From NCBI RefSeq assembly GCF_051014685.1, contig NW_027479534.1:38996-102995 (forward strand): a DNA stretch of 64,000 bases, read 5' to 3'. The notes below the pieces were generated by a model, which was given only the letters and a program-made list of their open reading frames with translations, did no database searches and was not told where the DNA came from. Of this stretch, positions 37,301 to 49,050 are shown in pieces. The position numbers were made by a program, and so were the translations under genes. The DNA is from Ptiloglossa arizonensis. Taxonomy: Eukaryota > Arthropoda > Insecta > Hymenoptera > Colletidae. The first letter of the stretch is position 1; each line of letters opens with the position of its first letter.

Positions 37301-39900
37301 CCTAGGGGAAAAGTACGCATACCGTTGTAATCGGGCGACTTTCTACTTTCAGATGCAACAGAAATTTTGCGGATTGGTCAATCCGTTCGCGAGATATGGC
37401 AGTTTGGAAGTATGAAACACTTGAGAAACACAAAATTTTCGCAGTTCTGATGCTCGAAACGAATAAATAGAGCGGCCTAGGGTAAAAGTACGCATTCCGT
37501 TGTAATCGGGCGAGGTTCTACTTTCAGATGCAACAGAAATTTTGCGGATTGGTCAATCCGTTCGCGAGATATGGCAGTTTGGAGGAAAGAATCGCTTGAG
37601 AAACTCAAAATTTTCGCAGGTCTGATGCTCGAAACGAATAACTAGAACGGACTAAGGGAAAAGTACGCATACCGTTGTAATCGGGCGAGTTTCTACTTTC
37701 AGATGCAACAGAAATTTTGCGGATTGGTCAATCCGTTCGCCAGATATGGCAGTTTGTAGGTAAGAAGCGCTTGAGAAACTCAACATTTTCGCAGTTCTGA
37801 TGCTCGAAATGAATAACTAGAGCGGCCTAGGGGAAAAGTACGCATTCCGTTGTAATCGGGCGAGTTTCTACTTTCAGATGCAACAGAAATTTTGCGGATT
37901 GGTCAATCCGTTCGCGAGATATGGCAGTTTGGAGGAAAGAATCGCTTGAGAAACTCAAAATTTTCGCAGGTCTGATGCTCGAAACGAATAACTAGAACGG
38001 ACTAAGGGAAAAGTACGCATACCGTTGTAATCGGGCGAGTTTCTACTTTCAGATGCAACAGAAAGTTTGCGGATTGGTCAATCCGTTCGCCAGATATGGC
38101 AGTTTGGAGGTAAGAAACGCTTGAGAAACTCAAAATTTTCGCAGTTCTGATGCTCGAAACGAATAACTAGAACGGCCTAGGGGAAAAGTACGCATACCGT
38201 TGTAATCGGGCGAGTTTCTACTTTCAGATGCAACAGAAATTTTGCGGATTAGTCAATCCGTTCGCGAGATATGGCAGTTTGGAGGTAAGAAACGCTTGAG
38301 AAACTCAAAATTTTCGCAGTTCTGATGCTCGACAAGCATAACTAGAACGGTTTAGGGGAAAAGTACGCATACCGTTGTAATCGGGCGACTTTCTACTTTC
38401 AGATGCAACAGAAATTTTGCGGATTGGTCAATCCGTTCGCGAGATATGGCAGTTTGTAGGTAAGAAACGCTTGAGAAACTCAACATCTTCGCAGTTCTGA
38501 TGCTCGAAACGAATAACTAGAACGGCCTAGGGGAAAAGTACGCATTCCGTTGTCATCGGGCGAGTTTCTACTTTCAGATGCAACAGAAATTTTGCGGATT
38601 GGTCAATCCGTTCGCGAGATATGGCAGTTTGGAGGTAAGAAACGCTTGAGAATCTCAAAATTTTCGCAGTTCTGATGCTCGAAACGAATAACTAAGACGG
38701 CCTAGGGGAAAAGTACGCATACCATTGTAATCGGGCGAGTTTCTACTTTCAGATGCAACAGAAATTTTGCGGATTAGTCAATCCGTTCGCGAGATATGGC
38801 AGTTTGGAGGTAAGAAACGCTTGAGAAACTCAAAATTTTCGAAGTTCTGATGCTCGACAAGCATAACTAGAACGGTCTAGGGGAAAAGTACGCATACCGT
38901 TGTAATCGGGCGACTTTCTACTTTCAGATGCAACAGAAATTTTGCGGATTGGTCAATCCGTTCCCGAGATATGGCTGTTTGGAGGTAAGAAACGCTTGAG
39001 AAACTCAAAATTTTCGCAGTTCTGATGCTCGAAACGAATAACTAGAACGGCCTAGGGGAAAAGTACGCATACCGTTGTAATCGGGCGACTTTCTACTTTC
39101 AGATGCAACAGAAATTTTGCGGATTGGTCAATCCGTTCGCGAGATATGGCAGTTTGGAAGTATGAAACACTTGAGAAACACAAAATTTTCGCAGTTCTGA
39201 TGGTCGAAACGAATAAATAGAGCGGCCTAGGGGAAAAGTACGCATACCGTTGTAATCGGGCGAGTTTCTACTTTCAGATGCATCAGAAATTTTGCGGATT
39301 GGTCAATCCGTTCACCAGATATGGCAGTTTGGAGGTAAGAAACGCTTGAGAAACTCAAAATTTTCGCAGTTCTGATGCTCGAAACGAATAACTAGAACGG
39401 ACTAGGGGAAAAGTACGCATACCGTTGTAATCGGGCGAGTTTCTACTTTCAGATGCAACAGAAATTTTGCGGATTTGTCAATCCGTTCGCCAGATATGGC
39501 AGTTTGGAGGTAAGAAACGCTTGAGAAACTCAAAATTTTCGCAGTTCTGATGCTCGAAACGAATAACTAGAACGGCCTAGGGGAAAAGTACGCATACCGT
39601 TGAAATCGGGCGAGTTTCTACTTTCAGATGCAACAGAAATTTTGCGGATTAGTCAATCCGTTCGCGAGATATGGCAGTTTGGAAGTAAGAAACGCTTGAG
39701 AAACTCAAAATTTTCGCAGTTCTGATGCTCGACAAGCATAACTAGAACGGTTTAGGGGAAAAGTACGTATACCGTTGTAATCGGGCGAGTTTCCACTTTC
39801 AGATGCAACAGAAATTTTGCGGACTGGCCAATCCGTTCGCCAGATATGGTAGTTTGTAGGTAAGAAGCGCTTGAGAAACTCAACATTTTCGCAGTTCTGA
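34301..39900 (+). repeat. 27-monomer block, second copy with nested insertion (5600 bp)
   Basis: Matches 29576-34300 at an offset of 4725 up to about 36945, and at an offset of 5600 from about 37825 to 39925. Confirming markers: GAAAGTTTGC at 32461 and 38061, ACTAAGACGG at 33091 and 38691, TGGTCGAAAC at 33601 and 39201, GGACTGGCCA at 34221 and 39821. Only a handful of substitutions separate the copies, for example GGGGGTAAG near 35131, ACTAGAGGAA near 35196, and CCATTG at about 31898 against CCGTTG. The tandem junction lies between about 34290 and 34326, in sequence shared by both partners. Confidence 0.92.
36076..37825 (+). repeat. Nested 5-monomer (875 bp) tandem duplication
   Basis: TTCACCAGAT at 36161 and 37036, GAAATGAATAAC at 36931 and 37806, and CCTAGGGTAA with CGAGGTTCTA at 36601 and 37476 all repeat 875 bp apart. 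The corresponding segment is single in the first 27-mer copy, so this duplication happened after, or only in, the second copy. The junction is a hybrid monomer starting at 36926: a GAAATG start with CATACCG and CATCAG downstream. Confidence 0.9.
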
Positions 39901-40901
39901 TGCTCGAAACGAATAACTAGAACGGCCTAGGGGAAAAGTACGCATTCCGTTGTAATCGGGCGAGTTTCTACTTTCAGATGCAACAGAAATTTTGCGGATT
40001 GGTCAATCCGTTCGCGAGATATGGCAGTTTGGAGGAAAGAATCGCTTGAGAAACTCAAAATTTTCGCAGGTCTGATGCTCGAAACGAATAACTAGAACGG
40101 CCTAGGGGAAAAGTACGCATACCGTTGTAATCGGAAGAGTTTCTACTTTCAGATGCAACAGAAATTTTGCGGATTAGTCAATCCGTTCGCGAGATATGGC
40201 AGTTTGGAGGTAAGAAACGCTTGAGAAACTCAAAATTTTCGCAGTTCTGATGCTCGACAAGCATAACTAGAACGGTTTAGGGGAAAAGTACGCATACCGT
40301 TGTAATCGGGCGAGTTTCTACTTTCAGATGCAACAGAAATTTTGCGGATTGGTCAATCCGTTCGCGAGATATGGCAGTTTGTATGTAAGAAACGCTTGAG
40401 AAACTCAACATCTTCGCAGTTCTGATGCTCGAAACGAATAACTAGAACGGCCTAGGGGAAAAGTACGCATTCCGTTGTCATCGGGCGAGTTTCTACTTTC
40501 AGATGCAACAGAAATTTTGCGGATTGGTCAATCCGTTCGCGAGATATGGCAGTTTGGAGGTAAGAAACGCTTGAGAATCTCAAAATTTTCGCAGTTCTGA
40601 TGCTCGAAACGAATAACTAAGACGGCCTAGGGGAAAAGTACGCATACCATTGTAATCGGGCGAGTTTCTTCTTTCAGATGCAACAGAAATTTTGCGGATT
40701 AGTCAATCCGTTCGCGAGATATGGCAGTTTGGAGGTAAGAAACGCTTGAGAAACTCAAAATTTTCGCAGTTCTGATGCTCGAAACGAATAACTAGAACGG
40801 ACTAGGGGAAAAGTACGCATACCGTTGTAATCGGGCGAGTTTCTACTTTCAGATGCAACAGCAATTTTGCGGATTGGTCAATCCGTTCGCGAGATATGGC
40901 T
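39901..40901 (+). repeat. Satellite mosaic between the 27-mer and the dimer duplications
   Basis: Ordinary monomers in an order resembling parts of the 27-mer (GGAGGAAAG, TTTAGG, AACATCTTC, AATCTC, ACTAAGACGG at 40616). Private variants include CGGAAGAG near 40133, GTATGTAAG near 40381, TTTCTTCTTTC near 40667 and ACAGCAATT near 40858. No other element. Confidence 0.75.
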
Positions 40902-41675
40902 GTTTGGAGGTAAGAAACGCTTGAGAAACTCAAAATTTTCGCAGTTCTGATGCTCGAAACGAATAACTAGAACGGCCTAGGGGAAAAGTACGCATACCGT
41001 TGTAATCGGGCGACTTTCTACTTTCAGATGCAACAGAAATTTTGCGGATTGGTCAATCCGTTCGCGAGATATGGCAGTTTGGAAGTATGAAACACTTGAG
41101 AAACACAAAATTTTCGCAGTTCTGATGCTCGAAACGAATAAATAGAGCGGCCTAGGGGAAAAGTACGCATACCGTTGTAATCGGGCGAGTTTCTACTTTC
41201 AGATGCATCAGAAATTTTGCGGATTGGTCAATCCGTTCGCCAGATATGGCAGTTTGGAGGTAAGAAACGCTTGAGAAACTCAAAATTTTCGCAGTTCTGA
41301 TGCTCGAAACGAATAACTAGAACGGCCTAGGGGAAAAGTACGCATACCGTTGTAATCGGGCGACTTTCTACTTTCAGATGCAACAGAAATTTTGCGGATT
41401 GGTCAATCCGTTCGCGAGATATGGCAGTTTGGAAGTATGAAACACTTGAGAAACACAAAATTTTCGCAGTTCTGATGCTCGAAACGAATAAATAGAGCGG
41501 CCTAGGGGAAAAGTACGCATACCGTTGTAATCGGGCGAGTTTCTACTTTCAGATGCATCAGAAATTTTGCGGATTGGTCAATCCGTTCGCCAGATATGGC
41601 AGTTTGGAGGTAAGAAACGCTTGAGAAACTCAAAATTTTCGCAGTTCTGATGCTCGAAACGAATAACTAGAACGG
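40902..41675 (+). repeat. Dimer (350 bp) tandem duplication
   Basis: A two-monomer unit, first with CGACTTTC and GGAAGTATG, second with AATAG, CATCAG and CCAGAT, is present twice at a 350-bp offset (CGAC at about 40991 and 41361 region). The match ends where CCTAGG becomes ACTAGG near 41675. Confidence 0.82.
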
Positions 41676-41782
41676 ACTAGGGGAAAAGTACGCATACCGT
41701 TGTAATCGGGCGAGTTTCTACTTTCAGATGCAATAGAAATTTTGCGGATTGGTCAATCCGTTCGCCAGATATGGCAGTTTGG

Positions 41783-42491
41783 AGGTAAGAAACGCTTGAG
41801 AAACTCAAAATTTTCGCAGTTCTGATGCTCGAAACGAATAACTAGAACGGCCTAGGGGAAAGGTACGCATACCGTTGAAATCGGGCGAGTTTCTACTTTC
41901 AGATGCAACAGAAATTTTGCGGATTAGTCAATCCGTTCGCGAGATATGGCAGTTTGGAAGTAAGAAACGCTTGAGAAACTCAAAATTTTCGCAGTTCTGA
42001 TGCTCGACAAGCATAACTAGAACGGTTTAGGGGAAAAGTACGTATACCGTTGTAATCGGGCGAGTTTCCACTTTCAGATGCAACAGAAATTTTGCGGATT
42101 GGTCAATCCGTTCGCCAGATATGGCAGTTTGTAGGTAAGAAACGCTTGAGAAACTCAAAATTTTCGCAGTTCTGATGCTCGAAACGAATAACTAGAACGG
42201 CCTAGGGGAAAAGTACGCATACCGTTGAAATCGGGCGAGTTTCTACTTTCAGATGCAACAGAAATTTTGCGGATTAGTCAATCCGTTCGCGAGATATGGC
42301 AGTTTGGAAGTAAGAAACGCTTGAGAAACTCAAAATTTTCGCAGTTCTGATGCTCGACAAGCATAACTAGAACGGTTTAGGGGAAAAGTACGTATACCGT
42401 TGTAATCGGGCGAGTTTCCACTTTCAGATGCAACAGAAATTTTGCGGATTGGTCAATCCGTTCGCCAGATATGGCAGTTTGTAGGTAAGAA
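41783..42491 (+). repeat. Second dimer (350 bp) tandem duplication
   Basis: The monomer with TTGAAATCGGG (about 41875 and 42225) and the following TTTAGG-CGTATACC-TTCCAC monomer (about 42028 and 42378) repeat 350 bp apart. One substitution, AAAGGTACGC near 41861, separates the copies. Ends are set by GGAGG/GTAGG at 41783 and AACGC/AGCGC at 42491. Confidence 0.82.
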
Positions 42492-45400
42492 GCGCTTGAG
42501 AAACTCAACATTTTCGCAGTTCTGATGCTCGAAACGAATAACTAGAGCGGCCTAGGGGAAAAGTACGCATTCCGTTGTAATCGGGCGAGTTTCTACTTTC
42601 AGATGCAACAGAAATTTTGCGGATTGGTCAATCCGTTCGCGAGATATGGCAGTTTGGAGGAAAGAATCGCTTGAGAAACTCAAAATTTTCGCAGGTCTGA
42701 TGCTCGAAACGAATAACTAGAACGGACTAAGGGAAAAGTACGCATACCGTTGTAATCGGGCGAGTTTCTACTTTCAGATGCAACAGAAATTTTGCGGATT
42801 GGTCAATCCGTTCGCCAGATATGGCAGTTTGGAGGTAAGAAACGCTTGAGAAACTCAAAATTTTCGCAGTTCTGATGCTCGAAACGAATAACTAGAACGG
42901 CCTAGGGGAAAAGTACGCATACCGTTGTAATCGGGCGAGTTTCTACTTTCAGATGCAACAGAAATTTTGCGGATTAGTCAATCCGTTCGCGAGATATGGC
43001 AGTTTGGAGGTAAGAAACGCTTGAGAAACTCAAAATTTTCGCAGTTCTGATGCTCGACAAGCATAACTAGAACGGTTTAGGGGAAAAGTACGCATACCGT
43101 TGTAATCGGGCGAGTTTCTACTTTCAGATGCAACAGAAATTTTGCGGATTGGTCAATCCGTTCGCGAGATATGGCAGTTTGTAGGTAAGAAACGCTTGAG
43201 AAACTCAACATCTTCGCAGTTCTGATGCTCGAAACGAATAAGTAGAACGGCCTAGGGGAAAAGTACGCATTCCGTTGTCATCGGGCGAGTTTCTACTTTC
43301 AGATGCAACAGAAATTTTGCGGATTGGTCAATCCGTTCGCGAGATATGGCAGTTTGGAGGTAAGAAACGCTTGAGAATCTCAAAATTTTCGCAGTTCTGA
43401 TGCTCGAAACGAATAACTAAGACGGCCTAGGGGAAAAGTACGCATACCATTGTAATCGGGCGAGTTTCTACTTTCAGATGCAACAGAAATTTTGCGGATT
43501 AGTCAATCCGTTCGCGAGATATGGCAGTTTGGAGGTAAGAAACGCTTGAGAAACTCAAAATTTTCGAAGTTCTGATGCTCGACAAGCATAACTAGAACGG
43601 TCTAGGGGAAAAGTACGCATACCGTTGTAATCGGGCGACTTTCTACTTTCAGATGCAACAGAAATTTTGCGGATTGGTCAATCCGTTCGCGAGATATGGC
43701 TGTTTGGAGGTAAGAAACGCTTGAGAAACTCAAAATTTTCGCAGTTCTGATGCTCGAAACGAATAACTAGAACGGCCTAGGGGAAAAGTACGCATACCGT
43801 TGTAATCGGGCGACTTTCTACTTTCAGATGCAACAGAAATTTTGCGGATTGGTCAATCCGTTCGCGAGATATGGCACTTTGGAAGTATGAAACACTTGAG
43901 AAACACAAAATTTTCGCAGTTCTGATGCTCGAAACGAATAAATAGAGCGGCCTAGGGGAAAAGTACGCATACCGTTGTAATAGGGCGAGTTTCTACTTTC
44001 AGATGCATCAGAAATTTTGCGGATTGGTCAATCCGTTCGCCAGATATGGCAGTTTGGAGGTAAGAAACGCTTGAGAAACTCAAAATTTTCGCAGTTCTGA
44101 TGCTCGAAACGAATAACTAGAACGGACTAGGGGAAAAGTACGCATACCGTTGTAATCGGGCGAGTTTCTACTTTCAGATGCAACAGAAATTTTGCGGATT
44201 GGTCAATCCGTTCGCCAGATATGGCAGTTTGGAGGTAAGAAACGCTTGAGAAACACAAAATTTTCGCAGTTCTGATGCTCGAAACGAATAACTAGAACGG
44301 CCTAGGGGAAAAGTACGCATACCGTTGAAATCGGGCGAGTTTCTACTTTCAGATGCAACAGAAATTTTGCGGATTAGTCAATCCGTTCGCGAGATATGGC
44401 AGTTTGGAAGTAAGAAACGCTTGAGAAACTCAAAGTTTTCGCAGTTCTGATGCTCGAAACGAATAACTAGAACGGCCTAGGGGAAAAGTACGCACGCCGT
44501 TGTAATCGGGCGAGCTTCTACTTTCAGATGCAACAGAAATTTTGCGGATTGGTCAATCCGTTCGCCAGATATGGCAGTTTGGAGGTAAGAAACGCTTGAG
44601 AAACTCAAAATTTTCGCAGTTCTGATGCTCGAAACGAATAACTAGAACGGCCTAGGGGAAAAGTACGCATACCGTTGTAATCGGGCGAGTTTCTACTTTC
44701 AGATGCAACAGAAATTTTGCGGATTAGTCAATCCGTTCGCGAGATATGGCAGTTTGGAAGTAAGAAACGCTTGAGAAACTCAAAATTTTCGCAGTTCTGA
44801 TGCTCGACAAGCATAACTAGAACGGTTTAGTGGAATAGTACGTATACCTTTGTAATCGGGCGAGTTTCCACATTCAGATGCAACAGAAATTTTGCGGATT
44901 GGTCAATCCGTTCGCCAGATATGGCAGTTTGTAGGTAAGAAGCGCTTGAGAAACTCAACATTTTCGCAGTTCTGATGCTCGAAACGAATAACTAGAGCGG
45001 CCTAGGGGAAAAGTACTCATTCCGTTGTAATCGGGCGAGTTTCTACTTTCAGATGCAACAGAAATTTTGCGGATTGGTCAATCCGTTCGCCAGATATGGC
45101 AGTTTGGAGGTAAGAAACGCTTGAGAAACTCAAAATTTTCGCAGTTCTGATGCTCGAAACGAATAACTAGAACGGCCTAGGGGAAAAGTACGCATACCGT
45201 TGTAATCGGGCGAGTTTCTACTTTCAGATGCAACAGAAATTTTGCGGATTGGTCAATCCGTTCGCGAGATATGGCAGTTTGTAGGTAAGAAACGCTTGAG
45301 AAACTCAACATCTTCGCAGTTCTGATGCTCGAAAGGAATAACTAGAACGGCCTAGGGGAAAAGTACGCATACCGTTGTAATCGGGCGACTTTCTACTTTC

Positions 45401-46577
45401 AGATGCAACAGAAATTTTGCGGATTGGTCAATCCGTTCGCGAGATATGGCAGTTTGGAAGTATGAAACACTTGAGAAACACAAAATTTTCGCAGTTCTGA
45501 TGCTCGAAACGAATAAATAGAGCGGCCTAGGGGAAAAGTACGCATACCGTTGTAATAGGGCGCGTTTCTACTTTCAGATGCATCAGAAATTTTGCGGATT
45601 GGTCAATCCGTTCGCCAGATATGGCAGTTTGGAGGTAAGAAACGCTTGAGAAACTCAAAATTTTCGCAGTTCTGATGCTCGAAACGAATAACTAGAACGG
45701 ACTAGGGGAAAAGTACGCATACCGTTGTAATCGGGCGAGTTTCTACTTTCAGATGCAACAGAAATTTTGCGGATTGGTCAATCCGTTCGCCAGATATGGC
45801 AGTTTGGAGGTAAGAAACGCTTGAGAAACACAAAATTTTCGCAGTTCTGATGCTCGAAACGAATAACTAGAACGGCCTAGGGGAAAAGTACGCATACCGT
45901 TGAAATCGGGCGAGTTTCTACTTTCAGATGCAACAGAAATTTTGCGGATTAGTCAATCCGTTCGCGAGATATGGCAGTTTGGAAGTAAGAAACGCTTGAG
46001 AAACTCAAAATTGTCGCAGTTCTGATGCTCGAAACGAATAACTAGAACGGCCTAGGGGAAAAGTACGCACGCCGTTGTAATCGGGCGAGCTTCTACTTTC
46101 AGATGCAACAGAAATTTTGCGGATTGGTCAATCCGTTCGCCAGATATGGCAGTTTGGAGGTAAGAAACGCTTGAGAAACTCAAAATATTCGCAGTTCTGA
46201 TGCTCGAAACGAATAACTAGAACGGACTAAGGGAAAAGTACGCATACCGTTGTAATCGGGCGAGTTTCTACTTTCAGATGCAACAGAAATTTTGCGGATT
46301 GGTCAATCCGTTCGCGAGATATGGCAGTTTGTAGGTAAGAAACGCTTGAGAAACTCAACATCTTCGCAGTTCTGATGCTCGAAACGAATAACTAGAACGG
46401 CCTAGGGGAAAAGTACGCATACCGTTGTAATCGGGCGAGTTTCTACTTTCAGATGCAACAGAAATTTTGCGGATTGGTCAATCCGTTCGCGAGATATGGC
46501 AGTTTGTAGGTAAGAAACGCTTGAGAAACTCAACATCTTCGCAGTTCTGATGCTCGAAACGAATAACTAGAACGGCG
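42492..46577 (+). repeat. Satellite mosaic with 9-monomer (1575 bp) repeated segments
   Basis: Segments around 43976-44500 and 45551-46075 share rare markers at a 1575-bp offset: TAATAGGGCG at 43976 and 45551, and CGCACGCCGT with CGAGCTTC at 44491 and 46066. ACTAAGACGG is at 43416. A monomer at 44821 carries a cluster of changes (TTTAGTGGAATAG, CGTATACCTT, TTCCACATTC) that is seen again at 49197 and, in part, at 51297. No non-satellite sequence. Confidence 0.75.
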
Positions 46578-49050
46578 TAGGGGAAAAGTACGCATACCGT
46601 TGTAATCGGGCGAGTTTCTACTTTCAGATGCAACAGAAATTCTGCGGATTTGTCAATCCGTTCGCCAGATATGGCAGTTTGGAGGTAAGAAACGCTTGAG
46701 AAACTCAAAATTTTCGCAGTTCTGATGCTCGACAAGCATAACTAGAACGGCCTAGGGGAAAAGTACGCATACCGTTGTAATCGGGCGACTTTCTACTTTC
46801 AGATGCAACAGAAATTTTGCGGATTGGTCAATCCGTTCGCGAGATATGGCAGTTTGGAAGTATGAAACACTTGAGAAACACAAAATTTTCGCAGTTCTGA
46901 TGCTCGAAACGAATAAATAGAGCGGCCTAGGGTAAAAGTACGCATTCCGTTGTAATCGGGCGAGGTTCTACTTTCAGATGCAACAGAAATTTTGCGGATT
47001 GGTCAATCCGTTCGCGAGATATGGCAGTTTGGAGGAAAGAATCGCTTGAGAAACTCAAAATTTTCGCAGGTCTGATGCTCGAAACGAATAACTAGAACGG
47101 ACTAAGGGAAAAGTACGCATACCGTTGTAATCGGGCGAGTTTCTACTTTCAGATGCAACAGAAATTTTGCGGATTGGTCAATCCGTTCGCCAGATATGGC
47201 AGTTTGTAGGTAAGAAGCGCTTGAGAAACTCAACATTTTCGCAGTTCTGATGCTCGAAATGAATAACTAGAGCGGCCTAGGGGAAAAGTACGCATTCCGT
47301 TGTAATCGGGCGAGTTTCTACTTTCAGATGCAACAGAAATTTTGCGGACTGGTCAATCCGTTCGCGAGATATGGCAGTTTGGAGGAAAGAATCGCTTGAG
47401 AAACTCAAAATTTTCGCAGGTCTGATGCTCGAAACGAATAACTAGAACGGACTAAGGGAAAAGTACGCATACCGTTGTAATCGGGCGAGTTTCTACTTTC
47501 AGATGCAACAGAAAGTTTGCGGATTGGTCAATCCGTTCGCCAGATATGGCAGTTTGGAGGTAAGAAACGCTTGAGAAACTCAAAATTTTCGCAGTTCTGA
47601 TGCTCGAAACGAATAACTAGAACGGCCTAGGGGAAAAGTACGCATACCGTTGTAATCGGGCGAGTTTCTACTTTCAGATGCAACAGAAATTTTGCGGATT
47701 AGTCAATCCGTTCGCGAGATATGGCAGTTTGGAGGTAAGAAACGCTTGAGAAACTCAAAATTTTCGCAGTTCTGATGCTCGACAAGCATAACTAGAACGG
47801 TTTAGGGGAAAAGTACGCATACCGTTGTAATCGGGCGACTTTCTACTTTCAGATGCAACAGAAATTTTGCGGATTGGTCAATCCGTTCGCGAGATATGGC
47901 AGTTTGTAGGTAAGAAACGCTTGAGAAACTCAACATCTTCGCAGTTCTGATGCTCGAAACGAATAACTAGAACGGCCTAGGGGAAAAGTACGCATTCCGT
48001 TGTCATCGGGCGAGTTTCTACTTTCAGATGCAACAGAAATTTTGCGGATTGGTCAATCCGTTCGCGAGATATGGCAGTTTGGAGGTAAGAAACGCTTGAG
48101 AATCTCAAAATTTTCGCAGTTCTGATGCTCGAAACGAATAACTAAGACGGCCTAGGGGAAAAGTACGCATACCATTGTAATCGGGCGAGTTTCTACTTTC
48201 AGATGCAACAGAAATTTTGCGGATTAGTCAATCCGTTCGCGAGATATGGCAGTTTGGAGGTAAGAAACGCTTGAGAAACTCAAAATTTTCGAAGTTCTGA
48301 TGCTCGACAAGCATAACTAGAACGGTCTAGGGGAAAAGTACGCATACCGTTGTAATCGGGCGACTTTCTACTTTCAGATGCAACAGAAATTTTGCGGATT
48401 GGTCAATCCGTTCCCGAGATATGGCTGTTTGGAGGTAAGAAACGCTTGAGAAACTCAAAATTTTCGCAGTTCTGATGCTCGAAACGAATAACTAGAACGG
48501 CCTAGGGGAAAAGTACGCATACCGTTGTAATCGGGCGACTTTCTACTTTCAGATGCAACAGAAATTTTGCGGATTGGTCAATCCGTTCGCGAGATATGGC
48601 AGTTTGGAAGTATGAAACACTTGAGAAACACAAAATTTTCGCAGTTCTGATGCTCGAAACGAATAAATAGAGCGGCCTAGGGGAAAAGTACGCATACCGT
48701 TGTAATCGGGCGAGTTTCTACTTTCAGATGCATCAGAAATTTTGCGGATTGGTCAATCCATTCACCAGATATGGCAGTTTGGAGGTAAGAAACGCTTGAG
48801 AAACTCAAAATTTTCGCAGTTCTGATGCTCGAAACGAATAACTAGAACGGACTAGGGGAAAAGTACGCATACCGTTGTAATCGGGCGAGTTTCTACTTTC
48901 AGATGCAACAGAAATTTTGCGGATTTGTCAATCCGTTCGCCAGATATGGCAGTTTGGAGGTAAGAAACGCTTGAGAAACTCAAAATTTTCGCAAGTTCTG
49001 ATGCTCGAAACGAATAACTAGAACGGCCTAGGGGAAAAGTACGCATACCG
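46578..49050 (+). repeat. Displaced copy of part of the 27-monomer block
   Basis: Matches 37128-39600 at an offset of 9450 bp (54 monomers). GAAATGAATAAC lies at 47256 and 37806, GAAAGTTTGC at 47511 and 38061, ACTAAGACGG at 48141 and 38691, CCCGAGATATGGCTG at about 48414 and 38964, TTCACCAGAT at 48761 and 39311. A few private changes (TCTGCGG near 46641, GGACTGG near 47347, ATCCATTC near 48756) and one inserted A near 48994 distinguish it. The match stops where TTGTAATC replaces TTGAAATC. Confidence 0.88.
48985..49005 (+). repeat. First 1-bp register break in the array
   Basis: TTTTCGCAAGTTCTGATGCT has one extra A compared with the usual TTCGCAGTTCTG, so this monomer is 176 bp and all later landmarks are shifted by one. 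Every landmark I placed before this point falls on the 175-bp grid. Confidence 0.8.

Noticed and set aside
46478..46735. Minus-strand open frame of 85 codons
   Set aside because: Lies wholly inside satellite monomers. Because 175 is not a multiple of 3, each monomer is read in a new frame, and the protein is just successive frames of the repeat with no domain.
48852..49046. Minus-strand open frame of 64 codons
   Set aside because: Spans the one-base insertion near 48994, which shifts the frame past a stop. It is repeat sequence, not a gene.
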